From NCBI RefSeq assembly GCF_002775205.1, contig NC_036458.1, positions 558,983-622,982 of the forward strand: a stretch of 64,000 bases of DNA. The letters run 5' to 3'. Every line of letters begins with the position of its first letter. Position 1 is the first letter of the stretch. A model generated the notes under the pieces. It did not search any database, had not been told where the DNA came from, and worked only from the letters and a program-made list of their open reading frames with translations. Below, in pieces: positions 52,075 through 64,000 of this stretch. Source of the DNA: Xiphophorus maculatus (taxonomy: Eukaryota > Chordata > Actinopteri > Cyprinodontiformes > Poeciliidae). A program made the translations under genes and the position numbers.

Positions 52075-52660
52075 CCGTGTGGTCACAGCGAGTTTCTCCT
52101 AAGATGGCTGAACCAGCTGCAGCCAGAATGTCCCTCTGGTCCTGGACGGTTCTCCTCTTCAGCTAACGAGCAAATGTGATTGGACAAACAATGGAGGAGG
52201 TGTTTAAAGTTATAGTTCCAACGTAGGACCCAAAAGCCATATGCGTCTCCTACACTGTCCATTTGGTCCATCTTTGACAGATCCGTCCTTTCACCAGTGG
52301 AACAGGGAAGGAGTAACTTTTTAAAAAGGTCATTTCATTCCTTCTGAATAGTTCAAAAGGGACTTTGATGACAGTCTTTTTCATGTACATTGTTCTGTAA
52401 AGACCATTTTTTCTCTTGCATTTATTAAAACCATTTCTGGATGAATGTTTGTAATGAATCCAACAGGTCAGGTCTTGGTTTCAGGAAAATGTGGCAGGAC
52501 TCGGCGTGCTGCGTCTCTACATTAATTTAAAACAGAACAGATGCTATGGCTCATCTAGAGCTTTGACATTTGAATCTGTTCACAGCCGTTGTTGTGATTG
52601 TGTCGTTCTCAGTGCTGTTCTTAAATCTGTTAAACCAATAAAAAGATTTGAGTAACAGCC
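52075..52660 (+). other. mxra7 3'UTR with polyadenylation signal
   Basis: AATAAA at 52637-52642, in CCAATAAAAAG, lies about 560 bases after the stop and is the likely 3' end. Confidence 0.55.
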
Positions 52661-55600
52661 TTAAACCAGTCAGTCCTGCGTGGACGAAAACAAATCAAAA
52701 TCATTTTCTGGAAAAGGAAGAACTGAATCAGGATTCAGTTCTTTTTTCTTGTTCTCTCAGTTTTGGCTTTTTGGAAAAGTTTCCACTTCTCACATGATGT
52801 TGAGTTAAAGTTCAGACCCACGTCAGAAAATTCAGTTTCTATGGAAACATCAGCAGTGATGGAAAATGCTGCAGCTGCTTCTCATCCAAACCTTTTTCAG
52901 TCACCGAGTCCAGAATGTTTTCCTTCATTCTTTTTCCCAAATAAGACCTGAATGTCCAACAGAAATCAGAATATCTGAACGGATTTTAAACAAATGAAGA
53001 TGATCAACCTCAGTTTGTCTGTGGAAACTCTTCCTGCTGGACGCTGTCTGTGAGGTGAAGCTCCACTTCTCCAAAGTGTCGGGAATCCTGGTCCAAATCC
53101 TCTTCATTCTGGAACTTTCAGGCTCCTTCTTTCTTGTTTTTAACTTATTGAAGACACGGCCTCATCATGCACTCTGACCTCTAAAGCTCAGCTGCATAAT
53201 GCAGACATGGACGGAGGTTTGCATGAAGGCGACAGAAAGGCATCCTGCTGCTGCGACCAGAATCAGAACTTCAGGAAGAACCCACCAGCCTCACGATCTT
53301 GTTGTGCAGAAAAGCGCAGTTTGAATCCTCCTACTGACTGAAAGTTGAACTTTAATATTTGGAGCAGTTTGACTTCCGACCTGCAGCTGCAGTCTGGGAG
53401 AACCCAAAGACACGCAGCTGATAGTTAAAGCCGAAGCTTTACTGCTGGTACAGGCTGCCTCCTGCTGGCAAATTTTAGCTGCTACAGATAAACAAACATA
53501 CTTATGATGACTTTCTGATCTTGTTGGGGTTTTTTAAATGGTTCATTACGGCATTTGGGTCAATAATTTCCCTGTCAGATCCAGAAATCTGATTCTGAAA
53601 AAAGTGACTGCAGCTGTGTGCACAGGAAATGATGTGACTGATCAGAAGGTATTGATGAACCAATCGATTGGTGTGGTCTGTCAGTTGAAATGTCAACCAA
53701 TCGCAGCCCCTCCTGGTCCAGCAGGGGAAACGTAGGAACAGACGGTTCATTTATCAGCAGATTACACTGGGTTACAAAAAATATTTTTTGGAAGTCGTTG
53801 ATGTTTTTTAACTGGATTTGGACCATTTTGCACAGCTGAACCCAAAAATAACATCCATTTTTCTTAGTCAGGTCAGGTTTTTATTCTCATCCGACCCTCT
53901 GACTAAACTGATTACATTTTTCTGAAATTATCACTTAATTTCTGTTAATGTTTTTCATTCAAAAAGGTTTTAGGAGAAAAAAATGTTTTCTATCAGAGTG
54001 TATTAGTTAAATGTTATAAAATTGGATTTCTGTCAATTGCTTAATAAAAACTGATAAGCAGGCATGTGGGGGGGGGGGGTTAAGGGGGCTTGAGCCCCTG
54101 CCCATTTTATCCTTGATGCCCTAGTGCCCTTTTTGAGGGTTTTTTTTTTCAATTTTTAAAAAAAATCTGTATGTCAGAAGGCCTGCTTGTGCCCCTCTAA
54201 AATAATATTTAGCTAAATATAATAATTTAGCTAAATAAACTAGGCTGGCTGCCCTCAGTCTAATAATGCCTTACCGTTTCTACCAGGCGGGTTAAAGCCC
54301 TGGAGGTTCTGGGCTGTAAACAGAAGTTATTGCAGAACCTCAAGTGTTAAAGAAAGATTCGGCCCAATTAGAGTTCATGAAATAAACATCAGAGAAAATA
54401 TTGTAGCAATAATTAGAACCGCAGCAAAAAGCCAAACATGCCACAATGAAATGAACCAAAATGTCTCCAAAGCATCGGGGGGACTGACAGGGGCCACCGG
54501 GGGATTCCAGGTAGATTCCAGGTAGATTCCAGGTAGATTCCAGAGATGTGCATGGCAGCAGCTGTTCCTCCAGGGCCGGCCCAAGGTAATATGGGGCCTT
54601 AGCCAGAACCCCCCGTCCTACTAAGAACCTCAGCATCACTAACATGTTTAAATGTCGATCAGGTGAATCTGTGAGAGGGAGACCAGGTTTAAAATCAATC
54701 ACTGATTATTGGTTATTGGCTGTGATGTATTTGTGAACAAACCCAAATACAGAGATTACACCATATTGTAGCCATGGTAACACAACAATCAAACTATCAA
54801 GATGATTCTTTAAACTTTTATAAAGTAAACGTCCTAGTTAAATCCTAAATGTCAATGTTTTTTTCTCAGCCGATCCACATGTAAGAACAAGAAATGCATT
54901 TTGATGCTCATGTTGCGTCCATAGTTCATAAAGTTCACCTGATTGAGTAAAACTAATGCAATTGTTGGATTCAGCTCATCACGGTTACCCTAAAGCAGTT
55001 GGAAAAACCCTACGCTGACCTACATTTAAACTTTGGAAAGTGGAGCCATGAAGAAAAGTGTATTTGCTTAACTGAAGCAAATGCTGCTCTCTAGTGGCCA
55101 GTCTGAACATACCAGGTTTGCACCTCAATGAAATGACTTCGTTAGAGAATCAAATTCCTTGAATCTGCCCTGTACTAATGAACCAAATCCGAGAGCTGCT
55201 TAACTGATTTTCTGTGGTTCTGTTATGGTTCTGTTGTGGTTCCTCTGGTTCTGGTCTTGTCCCATCTATCTGCTGCTGTCTCAGCCTCTAAACTGCAGGC
55301 TAACTGCTAACTGTGAGCCCTGCTGCTGTTAAAGCCAATGATTAACTGTGAACTCTGAGCTAATCAAAAAAACAAAGTATTTGGACCTTTGACATTAAAA
55401 GTGGATGAACCTCTGCTGCTCTAAAACCCCAGAAGCCTGTCTCTAAAGAATTAAAACTTAACCATTTGACTACAGGAAATGCTGAGACAAGACAGTTTTT
55501 ATATTTTTATCAGATGCTATTGCTCCTGTTGTTTACTGGTTGTCTTTCTTAAGAGACAGGACAGTTTTCAGTGTTTACAACCAAATATTATTGGTGGCTG

Positions 55601-56029
55601 CTGCATCTCAGACTGCTGTTCCATATGAAACAGTAGCTATTAAAACCTGTGCAATTAGCAGATTTAGGATCTGAGCATCAACCATCAGTAGTGTTAGGGA
55701 TTTACAGAGACCAGCCAGAAATACATTAAATGGTTCAAAAAGATTCTTAATTTATTACAAAAACAATCAAAAATGTTTCAAAAAATGTTGAATTGGGCCC
55801 AAAACAGAGGCTAACATAACAGACCTCAACTTACAAGCAGGTTAACAAAAAGTTTGTTTTAAAGGAACATGCAAAGACATGAGGGTCAGTGGTTTTAACA
55901 GGATGAGCCTGTTAGGGAGAGCATTTTTAAATCAGTAACTCAATAAAAAATAGCTTTTAGGTCTTTAAGTTTCTGCTCCTCAAACAACAACGATTCATAT
56001 GTTCATTAACTCTTCTTCTGTCTCTTACA
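52661..56029. other. Intergenic; repeat fragments only
   Basis: A segment at 53505-53600 is paralogous to 60218-60310. A G-run and 'cttgagcccctgccc' stretch near 54065-54200 looks like a DNA-transposon scrap. A short 13-bp repeat (GTAGATTCCAG type) lies at 54500-54545. No coding exon supportable. Confidence 0.5.
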
Positions 56030-56330
56030 GCTGATTCCAGATGAAGTTCTGAAGAATTGAAGATCAGCAGTTTTTTGAGGCTCCCTTCATGTTTTTGTGG
56101 CTTTAGCAGCTCTGAGGTGGAGCAGGTGTTTCTCAGTGAACGTGTTTCCCATCAATGTGCCTTCAGGAGTTTTTGTGTGTGTTGAAGCTTCGTGCAGAAA
56201 TGAAGGAGTGTGTTTTACTCAGCCTGGTTTTAATCTGTTTCCTAATGATAAACTGTTTCTGTTGATGCTGCAGCTTTACTTTATCTGCTCTGAGTTTGTT
56301 TTAATTTAAAACAGGGAATAAAAGTGAGAA
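56030..56330 (+). other. Candidate terminal exon with polyadenylation signal
   Basis: A good acceptor (CTTCTGTCTCTTACAG) at about 56015-56030 is followed by a segment with stops in all frames and an AATAAA at 56318-56323. This looks like the noncoding last exon of a plus-strand transcript whose body is not recognised here. Its position beside NLR fragments makes a decayed NLR gene the likeliest owner; this is inference. Confidence 0.3.
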
Positions 56331-56489
56331 ATAAGTTTTGTTCTTGACATTAATTTAAAAAAGTGAAAGATTTTAGTTCACCTAGTTAAAAGCTTCAGCA
56401 GTTTTAGCTTTTCCAGCTAAGACAGAGAGAATGTGGGATGTTAAAGTGTTAAAGAATGCTAAATATAATTAATGGCTCAGCACTCATTG

Positions 56490-56712
56490 TCATTCAGGGA
56501 GCTGAACTTGATCAGAGATGAGCAGCACAGTCTTCTCATGCTGCTCCAGGTTTTCCATCCAACACCTGGAGCTTATTAAGCTCCCAGCAGAGCAGCTGGC
56601 TGTCTGGAAATTTCTCTTCGTCTTTGATGTTATGGATGACAGCAGACTTTCCCTGGATTTCACCTCAACTATCATCAGGAGGTTCCCAGTAACATCCATC
56701 CATTTTCTTACA
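56490..56712 (+). pseudogene. NACHT-domain fragment of an NLR, decayed
   Basis: Base-level similarity to 62800-62965 of the intact NLR exon is clear: TTCAGGGAGCTGAACTTGAT, then CAGCACAGTCTTCTCA, then CCAGCAGAGCAGCTGGCTGT, then CTGGAAATTTCTCTTCG. The fragment has an in-frame TAA after a shifted CCTGGAGCTTAT stretch, and Walker B reads VFDVMDDS instead of IFDGLDES. It is cut off on both sides. Confidence 0.85.
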
Positions 56713-56802
56713 CCAGGTGCTGATGCCCCTAAGGAGGGAGGGGCATCAGCATCCCTTGGGTTTGGGAGGGGTGCAGGAAAGTTTTAGTTGCTACAAACAT
56801 AA

Positions 56803-59800
56803 ATCCATCCATCCATCCATCCATCCATCCATCTTCTTCCTTCTATCCGGGGTCGGATCGCGGGGTCAGCAGCTTCAGAAGGGAGACCCAGTCTTCCCTC
56901 CCCAGCCTCTTGTTCCAGCTCCTCCAGGGGAATCCCAAGGCATTTCCAGGCCAGCAGAGGAACATCGTCCCTCCAGCGTGTCCTGGGTTTTCCCCTCCTC
57001 CTGGTGGGACATAGAATAGAATAGAATTCAACTTTATTGTCATTGCACTGTCACAAGTACAAGCAACGAGATGTAGTACTCCTCACCAGGGAGGCGTCCA
57101 GGAGGCATCCTGACCAGATGCGCCTCAACTGGCTCCTCTCAATGTGAAGGAGCAGCGGCTCTACTCTGAGTCCGATGACTGAGCGTCTCTCTCTAAGGGA
57201 GAGCCCAGCCACCCTACGGAGAAAACCCATTTCGGCCGCTTGTATCCGCGATCTCGTTCTTTCAGTCATGACCCAAAGCTCCTGACCATAGATGAGGGTG
57301 GGAACGTAGATCGACCGGTAAATCGAGAGCTTGGCTTTTTGGCCCAGCTCTCTCTTCACCACGACGGACCGGTACAGCGCCGCTTGACGGCAGACGCTGC
57401 ACCAATCTGCCTGTCGATCTCCCGCTCCCTTCTTCCCCCATTCATGAACAAGATCCCAAGATACTTGAACTCCTCCACTTGGGGCAGAACACCCCCCCGG
57501 ACCCGGAGAAGGCACTCTACCCTATCCCTGCCGCTTCACACTCGGCTGTGAACCGCTCCAGCGAGAGCTGCAGATCATGACCTGATGAAGCCAACAGGAC
57601 CACATCGTCTGCGAAAAGCAGAGATGAGATCCTAAGGCCACCAAATCGGATCCCCTCAACACCTTGGCTGCGCCTAGAAATTCTGTCCATGAAAGTGATG
57701 AACAGAATCGGTGACAAAGGGCAGCCCTGGCGGAGTCCAACTCTCACCGGAAACGAGCCCGACTTGCTGCCGGCAATGCGGACCAGACTCTGACTCCGGT
57801 CATACAGGGACCTGACAGCCCGTATCAAAGGGCCCGGTACCCCATACTCCTGGAGAACCCCCCACAGGGCTCCCCGAGGGACACGGTTGAACGCTTTCTC
57901 CAAGTCCACAAAACACATGTAGACTGGTTGGGCGAACTCCCAGAACCCTCCAGGACCCTGCTGAGGGTGTAGAGCTGGTCCAGTGTTCCAGAACCAGAAC
58001 CACACTGGTCTTCCTGAATCCGAGGTTCGACAATCCGACGGACCCTCCTCTCCAGGACCCCTGAATAGACCTTGCCAGGGAGGATTAAGAGTGTGACCCC
58101 TCTATAATTGGAGCACACCCTCCGGTCCCCCTTTTTGAACAGGGGGACCACCACCCCAGTCTGCCAATCCAGGGGAACTGCCCCCGATGTCCATATGGTA
58201 TTGCAGAGTCGCGTCAGCCAACAAACCCTACAACATCCAGAGCCTTAAGGAACTCCAGGCGGATCTCATCCACCCCGGGGCCTTGCCACCGAGGAGCTTT
58301 TTAACCACCTCTGCGACCTCATCCCCAGAGATTGGAGAGCCCAACCCAGAGTCCCCAGGCTCAGCTTCCTCAGTGGAAGGCATGTTGGTGGGATTGAGGA
58401 GGTCTTCAAAGTACTCTGCCCACCAGCCCACAATGTCCCGAGTTGAGGTCAGCAGCACACCATCCCCACTATAAACAGTGTTGGTGCCATACTGCTCCAC
58501 CCCCTCCCACCCCTCCCCACCCCCACCCCCAAGACGCCGGATGGTGGACCAGAAGCGCCTCGAAGCCGTACGGAAGTCTTTCTCCATGGCCTCTCCAAGC
58601 TCCTCCCACGCCCGAGTTTTTGCCTCAGCAACCACCAGAGCCACATGCTGCTTCGCCCGCCGGTACCCATCAGCTGCTTCCAGAGTCCCACAGGCCAAAA
58701 AGGCCCAATAGGACTCCTTCTTCAGCCTGACGGCATCCCTCACCGAAGGTGTCCACCAACGGGTTCGAGGGTTGCCGCCATGACAGGCACCGACAACCTT
58801 GCGGCCACAGCTCTGATCGGCCGCCTCGACAATGGAGGCACAGAACACGGTCCACTCAGACTCAATGTCCCCCACCTCCCCCGGGACGTGTTCGAAGTTT
58901 TGCCGGAAATGGGAGTTAAAGCTCCGTCTCACAGGGGATTCCACCAGACTTTCCCAGCAGACCCTCACAACACGTTTGGGCCGCCAGGTCTGACCGGCTT
59001 CCTCCCCACCACCGGAGCCAACTCACCACCAGGTAGTGGTCAGTGGACAGCTCCGCACCTCTCTTCACCAGAGTGTCCAAGACATACGGCCGCAGATCCC
59101 GATGAAATGATGACAAAGTTGATCATCGAACTGCGGCGTAGGGTGTCCTGGTGCCAAGTGCACATATGGACACCCTTATGCTTGAACATGGTGTTCGTTA
59201 TGGACAATCCGTGATGAGCACAGAAGTCCAACAACAGAACACCGCTCGAGTTCAGATTGGGGGGCCGTTCCTCCCAACCACGCCCCTCCAGGTCTCACTG
59301 TCATTGCCCAAATGAGCGTTGAAGTCCCCCAGCAGAACAAGGGAGTCCCCTGGAGGGGCACTCTCCAGTACCCCCTCTAAGGACTCCAAAAAGGGTGGGT
59401 AATCTGAACTGTCGTTCGGCCCGTAAGCACAAACTACAGTCAGCACCCGTCCCCCCACCCGTAGGCGGAGGGAGGCTACCCTCTCGTTCACCAGGGTAAA
59501 CCCCAACGTACAGGCGCCGAGATGGGGAGCAACAAGTATGCCCACTCCTGCCCGACGCCTCTCATCTTGGGCAACTCCAGAGTGGAAGTATGTCCAGCCC
59601 CTCTCAAGGAGACTGGTTCCAGAACCAGAGCCGTGCGTCGAGGTGAGACCGACTATTTCTAGCCGGAACCTCTCGACCTCACACACTAGCTCCGGCTCCT
59701 TCCCCACCAGAGAGGTGACATTCCACGTCCCAAGAGCCAGCTTCTGCAACCGAGGATCAGACTGGCAGGGCCCCCTCCCTCGGCCGCCACCCATCACACA

Positions 59801-60172
59801 CTGCACCCGACCCCTTTGGCCCCTCTCACAGACAGTGGGCCCATGGGAGGGGGGGCCCATGTTTCCTCTTCGGGCTGAGCCCGGCCGGGCTCCATGGGTA
59901 AAAGCCCGGTCACCAGGCGCTCGCCATCGTGCCCCCCCTCCAGGCCTGGCTCCAGAGTGGGGCCCCGGTGACCCGCGTCTGGGCAAGGGAACACGAAGTC
60001 CAATGGTGCCGTTCATCATTGGGGTCTTCGGGCTGCGCTTTGTCTGGTCCCTCACCTAGGACCTGTCTGCCTTGGGTGACCCTACCAGGGGCATGAAGCC
60101 CCAGACAGCATAGCTCCTGGGATCATTGGGGCCCTCAAACCCCTCCACCACAATAAGGTGGCAGCACGAGGA
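56803..60172 (-). mobile_element. Rex3 non-LTR retrotransposon, near full length, mutated
   Basis: The 3' end on the minus strand is a GGAT repeat (plus ATCC, 56803-56833). Going 5': RT C-terminus, RT core (FVDLEKAFNRVPR, QGCPLSPILF, LLFADDVVLLA), RT N-terminus (GVTLLILPGKVYSGVLERRV), linker region, then an apurinic endonuclease with [12 protein letters not shown] and [12 protein letters not shown] (frame 60055-59252). The element ends near 60172 with a leader containing CAAACCCCTCCACCACA (plus strand). Both Rex3 RT primer blocks (57709-57729 and 58147-58166) match the published degenerate primers as I remember them. Several frameshifts, a roughly 45-base deletion near 57520 and a nested insertion show it is dead. 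Confidence 0.92.
57010..57078. mobile_element. Short repeat nested in Rex3
   Basis: Sequence AGAATAGAATAGAATTCAAC through AACGAGATGTAGT interrupts Rex3 between GGGACAT and ACTCCTCACC. The other Rex3 copy (about 14935-14950) is continuous at that point. The same unit occurs at 27541-27605. Confidence 0.85.
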
Positions 60173-61345
60173 GAGGCACATAAATCCAAAGAGCAGAAAA
60201 TAAATGTACTTGTGATAACTTTCCTATCTTGTTGGTTTTTTAAAATGGTTCATTATAGGATTTGGGTCAATAATCATCCACCCAGATTGAAGGAGACTGA
60301 TTCTGAAAGATCCAATCACACTCACATTCATACTCTGATATGCTGATCTATTGGCAACTTGGGATTAAGTGCCATGCCCATGGGCACATCAACATACACA
60401 CACATTTTAGATTGCAAGACAGTGCTCTGCTAATCCCAGCCAGAAATGTTGAGTTTATTGTTTCTGAACTATTTTCCAACCAGAGGTGCTTTGTACTCTG
60501 GTTAGAAAGCTTTTGGATGTTGGCCATGTTGTTTCTTGTGCATCTATTGCTCAGAAATAAATTGATAAATCTCACCTAGATTAAATATTAGCCCTTTTTG
60601 TGGCTGTGGCACTGAAAGAATTAATTCACAGATTATTTCCACGTTTCTCTGGCTGTTCAAAAGGGCATCCTTTTTCACTGGGTGGTGGATGTCAGCTCCG
60701 TCTTAGATAAACATTTTCATGTTTAGGTGATTTACTGTATGTATTTAAGCATTTTTCAGCATTACAGAAAGCAGCAAGTTGCTCACATGCATGAACCAAT
60801 GTGTCTGGTTTTCTTTTAACTACGTCTTGATCTCAGTAATCATTTTCATTTCTGCTAAAAATTAATCCAAATGTGAAATTTGCAACTTTGTCCTTTTCCT
60901 CAGAACCAGTTCTGCGATCAGATCAAGCAAAGGGTTTGAAGCAAAGAGTTCACCTGCCATGAACTCTAATCACTGAGATAAAACAAACACTGGAATAATA
61001 TTTGATATGACATTGGACTTTGGTATAGCAGTCTTTTATTATCTTTGTATGACAGGTTATTAAATAAACTCTTATGTCTTGAGTCCTGTTGTTTCATTTA
61101 ATCTGATCTACCAGATCCAGACCTTGTTTATTACTGTTTTGACATATTTTATCTTTAATGCCACCTTTACAAGGTAGAAGCAGTCCAGAGTTCATCTCAT
61201 GTGGGCAGAGCAGGAAGGTAATCGTTCCTCTCCACTGACTTATTAATGAATCTGCAAGCTGTAGAAAAGAACATAAAATCTGTTTGTCATATTTCTTGTT
61301 TTGCACATTGTTGTCTGTTTTGGATCTAATCTGGACTGACTGAAG
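60173..61345. other. Upstream region of the NLR gene; no gene recognised
   Basis: The segment at 60218-60310 is paralogous to 53505-53600. AATAAA occurs at 61063-61068, of unknown use. No exon seen. Confidence 0.45.
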
Positions 61346-64000
61346 ATGAGTCTTTGTAAAGGACAGAAGAACAGAACCGTGTCTTCAGCACCCGCCTGCC
61401 TGTCTATGAGGAGTGACCACTCCAACATTCTCCCTCCGCTGTTCAGTGACGAACCTGGAGCTTCAGACACTAAGTAAGAAACTTTCTGCTGTAAACCAAG
61501 CTGGAGATATCTCATTTCACCTTAATTTCTTCATCATTGACACACCTGAGCTTCACTTCTATAGTTATTCACCATTTGTAAAAGACAGAGTGAAGGATAA
61601 CATGAGGAGTTTGGGGTGTTTGTTCATTTGTGAAGGCAGATTCTTCCAGAATGCAGCACAGAGACAGTATCTACCAGTAGACTGCAGTTCCCTATATTTC
61701 CAGTTAAACATTACATTCATACATTTTGATAGTATTGAGATCCGTGATCATATAATCATATTGCTTGAAACCAAGTTTTATGATGTCATGTCCCAGTTTT
61801 TTATGCATGTAATTTTCCTGTAAAATAGACTAAGAGTCCACTACTCTTACTATTTACTGTGTTTCATTGTCCTTTTTCTCTGTATGTTCAGAGGGAAAAG
61901 CAGCAGCCATGTTCCTGAGGTGGATGACACGTCCTGCTGCGCTGTGTGTCAGAACCTCCTGATGTATCCAATTTTGGCCAGCTGCGGACACTGGTTCTGC
62001 AGACAGTGCACGATCACATACTGGGAAGAGTCAAATCCACACGCCCCGTGTCTCCAGTGTAGAGAAATGTTCACACCCCTAACTGGACCTCAGGCAGCCA
62101 ATCACAGCAGCTCTGTGGAAGGTAAGGCTGACTACATGGATCTTCCTAATAAACAACAACTTTGAAGCAATCTGCTCATTCAGTGATGAATTCAGTGGTG
62201 TGGATAATGGCAAGCCTCCAGTTCGATCGGTTCTGGAGGTTCTTCTGAAACTTTAATCTATCCACGCTTGTATGTTCTGGTCATGTTTGCTTCACAGTGC
62301 TATCAATGCCCAGAGGGATTCACAGAATGATGGAGCATCATTGCTGAAGCATCTCTTGTTGTGTAAAAAAGATATATTTTCTTCTATACATTTGTGCTTT
62401 TGTCTTTCACCAGATTTTGGTCTTCAGGAGGATTTAGACAAACACAGGAACCAATTGAAGAGGAGATGTAAATATATAACTGAAGGAGCTGATGAATTAG
62501 GAGCCAGAACTCTCCTCAACAGCATCTACACCGAGCTCTACATCACAGAGGGACAACGTGAAGAGGTTAATACCCAACATGAGGTGAAGCAGCTGGAGAC
62601 AGCTTCCAAGGCTCTCAGTGACACATCAATCAGGTGTCATGACATCTTTAAATCCTTCCCTGATCAACATGGAGCCATCAGAGTGGTTCTGACCAACGGT
62701 GTCGCTGGTGTTGGAAAAACCTTCTCAGTGCAGAAGTTCACTCTGGACTGGGCAGAGGGTTTGGAGAATCAAGATGTCAGTGTGGTGGTTCTGCTTTCAT
62801 TCAGGGAGCTGAACTTGATCAGAGATGAGCAGCACAGTCTTCTCACTCTGCTCCATGTTTTCCATCCAACCCTCCAGAAGCTCCCAGCAGAGCAGCTGGC
62901 TGTCTGCAAACTTCTCTTCATCTTTGATGGCCTGGATGAAAGCAGACTTTCACTGGACTTCAACAGTCAGCTGGTTTCTGACGTCACACAGAAGTCATCA
63001 GTCAATGTTCTGCTGACAAACCTCATCAAGGGGAACCTGCTTCCCTCGGCTCTCATCTGGATAACTTCCAGACCTGCAGCAGCCAATCAGATCCCTCCTT
63101 CATATGTTTCTAGAGTAACAGAAGTACGAGGCTTCACTGACGCCCAGAAGGAGGAGTATTTCAGGAAGAGGTTCAGTGATGAAGAGCTGTCCAGCAGAAT
63201 CATCTCCCACATCAAGACCTCCAGGAGCCTCCACATCATGTGTGGAATCCCAGTCTTCTGCTGGATCACTGCTACAGTTCTGGAGAACATGTTGACCTCA
63301 GAGCAAAGAGGAGAGCTGCCCAAGACCATGACTGACATGTACTCACACTTCCTGCTGGTCCAGACAAAGAAGAAGAAGAACAAGTACCATGGAGGACATG
63401 AGACAAGTCAACAGGAGCTGATGGAGGCTGACAGGGAAGTTCTTCTGCAGCTTGGAAAACTGGCTTTTGAACATTTGGAGAAAGGGAACATTGTATTTTA
63501 TGAGGAGGATTTAGAGCAGTGTGGTCTGGATGTCACAGAGGTTTCAGTGTACTCAGGAGTTTGTACAGAGATTTTTAAACGGAAGAGCGTGATCTTCCAG
63601 AAGCCAGTCTACTGCTTTGTTCATCTGAGCATTCAAGAGTTTATGGCTGCAGTCTACATGTTCCACTGTTTCACCACCAGGAGCACAGATGTGGTGAAGG
63701 ACTTCCTGGATGGTTCACCCAACACCCATGTTGGGAGAGACTTAAAAATGGAAGATGATAACTTCACTCTAAATTGTTTCCTAGAGAGAGTCATGATGAA
63801 ATCTCTCCAAAGTAAAACTGGGCATTTAGACATGTTTGTTCGCTTCATTCATGGCCTTTCTCTGAAGTCAAACCAGAAGCTCCTGGGAGGCCTTGTTGAT
63901 CAAACAGAGAATAGTCCAGAGAATATCTATAAAATAATCAACAACCTGAAGAAGATGAACACCAATAAAATGTCTCCAGATAGAAGCATCAACATCTTCT
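61346..64000 (+). CDS. RING-FISNA-NACHT fish NLR (NLRC3-like), 5' part, cut by the window end
   Basis: Fish-specific NLRs are cytosolic receptors with FISNA-NACHT, LRR and often B30.2 domains. Exon 1 61346-61473 (MSLCKGQKNRTVSS, LSMRSDHS). Exon 2 61892-62121 has a C3HC4 RING: CAVC, then CGHWFCRQC, then CLQC. Exon 3 is 62414 to the end, open to base 64000. It contains FISNA (YITEGQREEVN), the Walker A loop GVAGVGKT (62698-62721), Walker B LLFIFDGLDE (62911-62940), a sensor-like WITSRPAAANQIP and the NACHT-associated helices (KPVYCFVHLSIQEFMAAVYM). Splice phases agree; about 648 residues are present without a stop. LRR and any B30.2 exons lie beyond the window. The RING head suggests ubiquitin ligase activity, which is untested. 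Confidence 0.9.

Overview
The window is genomic DNA from a teleost fish. Coding regions are split by GT-AG introns, the genes are vertebrate orthologues, and the repeats (Rex3, an L2/Maui-type LINE, hAT-like DNA elements, a tRNA-derived SINE, fish NLRs) are typical of ray-finned fishes. The content suggests a percomorph, possibly a cyprinodontiform/poeciliid, but the species cannot be fixed from this sequence.

Layout. (1) 1-14.1 kb, minus strand: the first five coding exons of caskin2 (N-terminal ankyrin repeats), with long introns holding a truncated L2-like LINE and several short minisatellites. (2) 14.7-22 kb: a deleted Rex3 copy, a tRNA-derived SINE and a degenerate GTPase-like (possibly GIMAP/AIG1) relic. 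(3) 22.6-33.4 kb: mettl23 (minus) and jmjd6 (plus), head to head across a 1.2-kb promoter region with CCAAT boxes; both coding regions can be rebuilt completely (250 and 403 codons). (4) 34.6-52.7 kb, plus strand: an mxra7-like gene of four coding exons (624 codons). Its first intron carries three tandem copies (about 9.6 kb) of a composite element: a conserved head, a 129-bp minisatellite array and a GC-rich tail. Its second exon contains 55 tandem hexapeptide EPEPxx units. (5) 53-64 kb: NLR territory, with a decayed NACHT fragment, a near full-length Rex3 copy carrying a nested insertion, and the start of a RING-FISNA-NACHT gene cut by the window end.

The order mettl23(-)/jmjd6(+)/mxra7(+) matches human 17q25 (METTL23-JMJD6-MXRA7), and CASKIN2 is also on human 17q25, so this is a conserved gene block. 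METTL23 (arginine methylation) and JMJD6 (JmjC 2-oxoglutarate oxygenase) are both chromatin/RNA-associated enzymes and appear to share one promoter. No CRISPR array, rRNA or intact tRNA gene was seen.

Most unusual items: the tandem composite minisatellite elements with a Helitron-like 3' terminus and a 644-bp higher-order repeat; the EPEP coding minisatellite, which resembles the CCAGAA hexamer scattered through the window; a hAT-like insertion with a perfect 8-bp target duplication; and the RING-headed NLR next to a decayed paralogue.
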